From Methanosarcina sp. (GTDB lineage Archaea; Halobacteriota; Methanosarcinia; Methanosarcinales; Methanosarcinaceae): 6,316 nt of DNA. The first letter of the stretch is position 1; the number at the start of each line of letters is the position of its first letter. Positions 5,618 through 6,316 of this stretch are shown piece by piece. The notes under the pieces were generated by a model. It ran no database searches and was not told the DNA's origin. It worked only from the letters and a program-made list of their open reading frames with translations. The stretch lies in contig JADGNM010000161.1 in the NCBI GenBank assembly GCA_017883485.1, positions 1-6,316 of the forward strand, written 5' to 3'. Both the position numbers and the translations under genes were made by a program.

Positions 5618-5690
5618 CGCCGCTTGCAGGGCTCGAACCTACGACATTCTGGTTAACAGCCAGACACTCTACCAACTGAGTTAAAGCGGC
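5618..5690 (-). tRNA. tRNA-Asn (anticodon GTT), second copy
   Basis: The same 73-base sequence as the Asn tRNA at 5338-5410, with identical arms and GTT anticodon and no encoded CCA. The identity extends only a few bases beyond the 3' end (GTAA on the minus strand), while the 5' flank differs. It is therefore a duplicated gene rather than a long duplicated segment. It is the first tRNA of the leftward cluster and has the best promoter. Confidence 0.96.
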
Positions 5691-5750
5691 TCTGTCATCG
5701 GGTGCACCTTCTTTTTCCACCCTGTCGCGAACATTCCTAAAGCGATAATC

Positions 5751-5766
5751 GTATTTATATATTTCG
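5751..5766 (-). promoter_or_regulatory. Strong BRE/TATA promoter of the tRNA cluster
   Basis: The minus strand reads CGAAATATATAAATAC, a good match to an archaeal BRE plus TATA box. A start ~25 bases downstream, near 5731, gives a ~40-base leader before the tRNA 5' end at 5690. The leader contains the palindromic GGTGCACC at about 5701-5708. Confidence 0.55.
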
Positions 5767-6180
5767 CTCGGGACCGTTTTCGTAAAGACCAGTCTTAGAT
5801 CTATTTCACTTATATATATATGGCCAATTCAACAAATATTTATATATAATTACTGTTTAATATAATATTGTTCAATTAACGCTTTAATCTGATTATCATC
5901 AAATTTAACATTAAGAAATGGCGCTCTTCGTCCGATCTTTATATATAAATGATATTCTTCGTCTAATATCGATTTATTTTTTCACCTGTCTCAGCTATCT
6001 TTTTATAACATTTCCGCCGATGGCATCCTTTTGCCTTTTAATCTTATATAAAACGATCGGTTTGAAGCTAAAACTTATATCCTTTCAGAAATAATATAGT
6101 TGATTAGCTTGTTGTAAGAAAAGTGCAGCGAGGGTGGACAGGTCTTATTTTTGAGCAATGAAGTTCAGTTTAGCTTAAAA

Positions 6181-6238
6181 AGCCTTATCGAGGCCCTGTT
6201 CGAAAAATTAATTCACCTTTTTAAGTTCGCCTAAGGCT
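6181..6238. repeat. Inverted repeat AGCCTTA ... TAAGGCT
   Basis: Perfect 7-base arms at 6181-6187 and 6232-6238 with 44 bases between them, immediately left of the GC hairpin at 6243. Together they could belong to one structured element, but arms this short can arise by chance. Confidence 0.3.
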
Positions 6239-6242
6239 AATT

Positions 6243-6262
6243 CCCCTCTTTTCAAAGGGGGG
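6243..6262. repeat. GC-rich hairpin CCCCTCTTT/AAAGGGGGG
   Basis: A self-complementary stretch allowing up to nine pairs, one of them a G-U, around a tiny TC centre; opening the innermost pair gives a four-base loop. It stands out in AT-rich surroundings. No T tract follows on the plus strand, so it is not an obvious terminator. A miniature transposon end or a leader structure are alternatives. Confidence 0.4.
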
Positions 6263-6316
6263 ATACAGCCGTCAACCTCTCTTTTGTTATTGGTTCGGCA
6301 AAGTTATTAATAGTTT

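Larger units (their letters stand above)
5767..6316. other. AT-rich non-coding region with repeated TATA-like elements
   Basis: No open frame of useful length or RNA gene that I recognise is present in these 550 bases. TATA-like tracts recur near 5810-5820, 5838-5848, 5938-5948 and 6043-6052, and CTTCGTC occurs on both sides of the third (5927 and 5958 areas). This could be the upstream control region of a gene beyond the right edge, for instance a stable-RNA operon, or simply AT-rich spacer. To the right of about 6120 the composition becomes more mixed and contains inverted repeats. Confidence 0.4.

Noticed and set aside
5338..5690. CRISPR-like direct repeats
   Set aside because: The repeated unit is a complete tRNA gene, present only twice, with no regular spacers.

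Overview
The window looks like a methanogenic archaeon of the Methanosarcina type. The evidence is a geranylgeranyl reductase fragment (archaeal lipid biosynthesis), an archaeal DhnA-type class I aldolase, tRNA genes without encoded CCA, TATA-box promoters and T-rich intergenic ends, and AT-rich spacers. Genus assignment rests on overall protein character and was not checked by search. The exception is the first ~325 bases. They are clearly GC-rich and encode, on the minus strand, an internal piece of a bacterial acyl-CoA dehydrogenase. This piece runs straight into the archaeal reductase at a GATC tetranucleotide (323-326), which looks like a chimeric join (cloning or assembly) rather than biology.

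Layout. 1-325: acyl-CoA dehydrogenase fragment (minus), open at both ends. 323-859: 3' part of a geranylgeranyl reductase family gene (plus), its 5' half lost at the join. 871-1248: small TPR protein (minus), convergent with the reductase with only 11 bases between stop codons. 1347-2264: single-pass membrane-anchored, sequon-rich protein of unknown function (minus). 2397-3830: pyruvate kinase (minus). 4027-4950: fructose-bisphosphate aldolase-like enzyme (minus). 4951-5337: promoter region of the aldolase plus AT-rich sequence with no gene seen. 5338-5690: three tRNA genes on the minus strand, Asn(GTT), a CAT-anticodon tRNA, and a second identical Asn(GTT). 5691-6316: AT-rich non-coding DNA with a good tRNA promoter, several further TATA-like elements and a GC hairpin near the right edge.

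How the genes fit together. The aldolase and pyruvate kinase are consecutive on one strand and both belong to the Embden-Meyerhof pathway, so they probably serve carbon storage and mobilisation or gluconeogenesis and glycolysis. They may be co-transcribed, but the ~196-base gap leaves room for a separate promoter. The membrane protein and TPR gene each have their own recognisable ribosome-binding site and TATA-like element. The tRNA cluster reads leftward from a strong TATA box at about 5751-5766.

I found no convincing undescribed system. The points most worth a second look are the chimeric join, the K+-independent-type signature in pyruvate kinase, an inverted repeat in the aldolase promoter, repeated short motifs upstream of the membrane protein and of pyruvate kinase, the duplicated tRNA-Asn, and the unexplained right-hand 600 bases.
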